DNA of 64,000 nucleotides from Enterococcus alcedinis (GTDB lineage: Bacteria > Bacillota > Bacilli > Lactobacillales > Enterococcaceae), in the NCBI RefSeq assembly GCF_014635985.1, contig NZ_BMDT01000001.1, forward strand, positions 283,293 to 347,292, written 5' to 3'. Below are positions 63,508 through 64,000 of this stretch, piece by piece (within the stretch, counting starts at the first letter, position 1; every line of letters starts with the position of its first letter). The notes beneath the pieces were generated by a model. That model had not been told where the DNA came from and did not search any database. It was given only the letters and a program-made list of their open reading frames with translations. A program made the position numbers and the translations under genes.

Positions 63508-64000
63508 ATGACACAAAATATTTTAGAAATCCAAGGATTACAAGCGAGCTATCATCACAAAAAAGGTTCTCAAACACTTTTAAAAGAAATTAACTTGAAG
63601 ATTCCAGAAGGACAAGTGGTCGGTATTGTAGGTGAGTCTGGTAGTGGAAAAAGTATGACTATGAAAAGTATTTTGAATATCTTGCCTGAAAATGTTGAAG
63701 CAACTTTTGAACGGTTTATTTTTGATGGTATTGAACAACAAAGTCCGAAAGAGTTACCAATTTCGATGATTTTTCAAGATCCGATGACGTCTTTGAATCC
63801 ACTAAGACGGATCGGTTATCATTTAATCGAAGTTATCCGTCGTAATCAAAAAGTCTCTAAAAAAGAGGCGGAAAAGTTAGCTATTGCGGAGTTAGAGAAG
63901 GTTGGTATTTCATTACCTGAAAAAAGAATGAAGCAATTTCCACATGAATTGTCTGGTGGGATGCGTCAACGTGTAATGATTGCGATGGCGTTACTAGCAC
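63508..64000 (+). CDS. oppD: Oligopeptide ABC transporter, ATPase OppD, N-terminal part
   Basis: The first 164 codons of an ABC ATPase, cut by the window end. Visible are Walker A (GESGSGKS, about 41-48), the Q-loop MIFQDPMTSLNPLRRIG (about 94-110), and the signature LSGGMRQRV (about 151-159). The DPMTSLNP form is characteristic of OppD/DppD ATPases. The start is ATG behind AAAAGGAGG. An OppF gene is expected downstream of the window. Confidence 0.94.
   Translation, partial: MTQNILEIQGLQASYHHKKGSQTLLKEINLKIPEGQVVGIVGESGSGKSMTMKSILNILPENVEATFERFIFDGIEQQSPKELPISMIFQDPMTSLNPLRRIGYHLIEVIRRNQKVSKKEAEKLAIAELEKVGISLPEKRMKQFPHELSGGMRQRVMIAMALLA

Overview
The window is a 64-kb piece of a low-GC Gram-positive chromosome, most likely a motile member of the Enterococcaceae (Vagococcus, or a motile Enterococcus). 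The basis is the gene order (hrcA-grpE-dnaK-dnaJ, uvrBA, rapZ-yvcK-whiA, cdaA-cdaR-glmM, pcrA-ligA-camS-gatCAB-dagK-rlmD), the AT-rich composition, AAAGGAGG-type ribosome binding sites with several TTG/GTG starts, a GlnP with two fused binding domains, a D-aspartate ligase/racemase pair for the peptidoglycan cross-bridge, and two chemoreceptors. The genus is an inference. No rRNA, tRNA, insertion sequence, prophage or CRISPR array was seen.

Layout. 1-4.1 kb: heat-shock chaperones. 4.2-5.9 kb: a large polytopic membrane protein. 6.0-8.9 kb (minus): a glutamine-type ABC importer. 9.1-13.9 kb: uvrB-uvrA behind a LexA-like operator. 14.1-16.9 kb: rapZ-yvcK-whiA. 17.0-19.0 kb: D-Asp ligase and Asp racemase. 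19.0-19.6 kb (minus): a cytoplasmic DsbA-like protein. 19.8-23.1 kb: c-di-AMP synthesis and glmM. 23.2-26.8 kb (minus): the fructose operon fruR-fruK-fruA. 27.0-38.2 kb: DNA repair, Glu/Asp-tRNA amidotransferase, lipid kinase and rRNA methylase genes.

From 38.2 kb the content is more accessory. There is a 0.9-kb gene-free stretch with stacked hairpins, two chemoreceptors with possible sigma-D promoters, an acetate-type transporter, and a possible catabolic cluster (TIM-barrel isomerase, MFS, Na+/alanine-type symporter, DeoR regulator, RidA). These are followed by a secreted or membrane-anchored phosphoesterase, a frameshifted prolyl-tRNA editing gene, an esterase, a divergent AraC/aldo-keto reductase pair, small proteins, a RidA/ankyrin-lipoprotein pair, a deaminase, a dihydrouridine synthase and a CPA-type antiporter. 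The window ends inside an oligopeptide ABC importer (oppABCD).

The most notable non-coding elements are two. The first is a well-supported fluoride riboswitch with an overlapping intrinsic terminator directly in front of the antiporter. The second is a complex leader in front of oppA: a promoter, a strong terminator, a near-perfect Shine-Dalgarno sequence, a 25-codon Cys-rich reading frame (Cys-Cys-Cys-Trp-Phe-Cys), then a second hairpin with a T-run. That layout suggests translation-dependent attenuation. Promoters and operators below were found by eye and are hypotheses; the terminators are mostly strong stems followed by T-runs.
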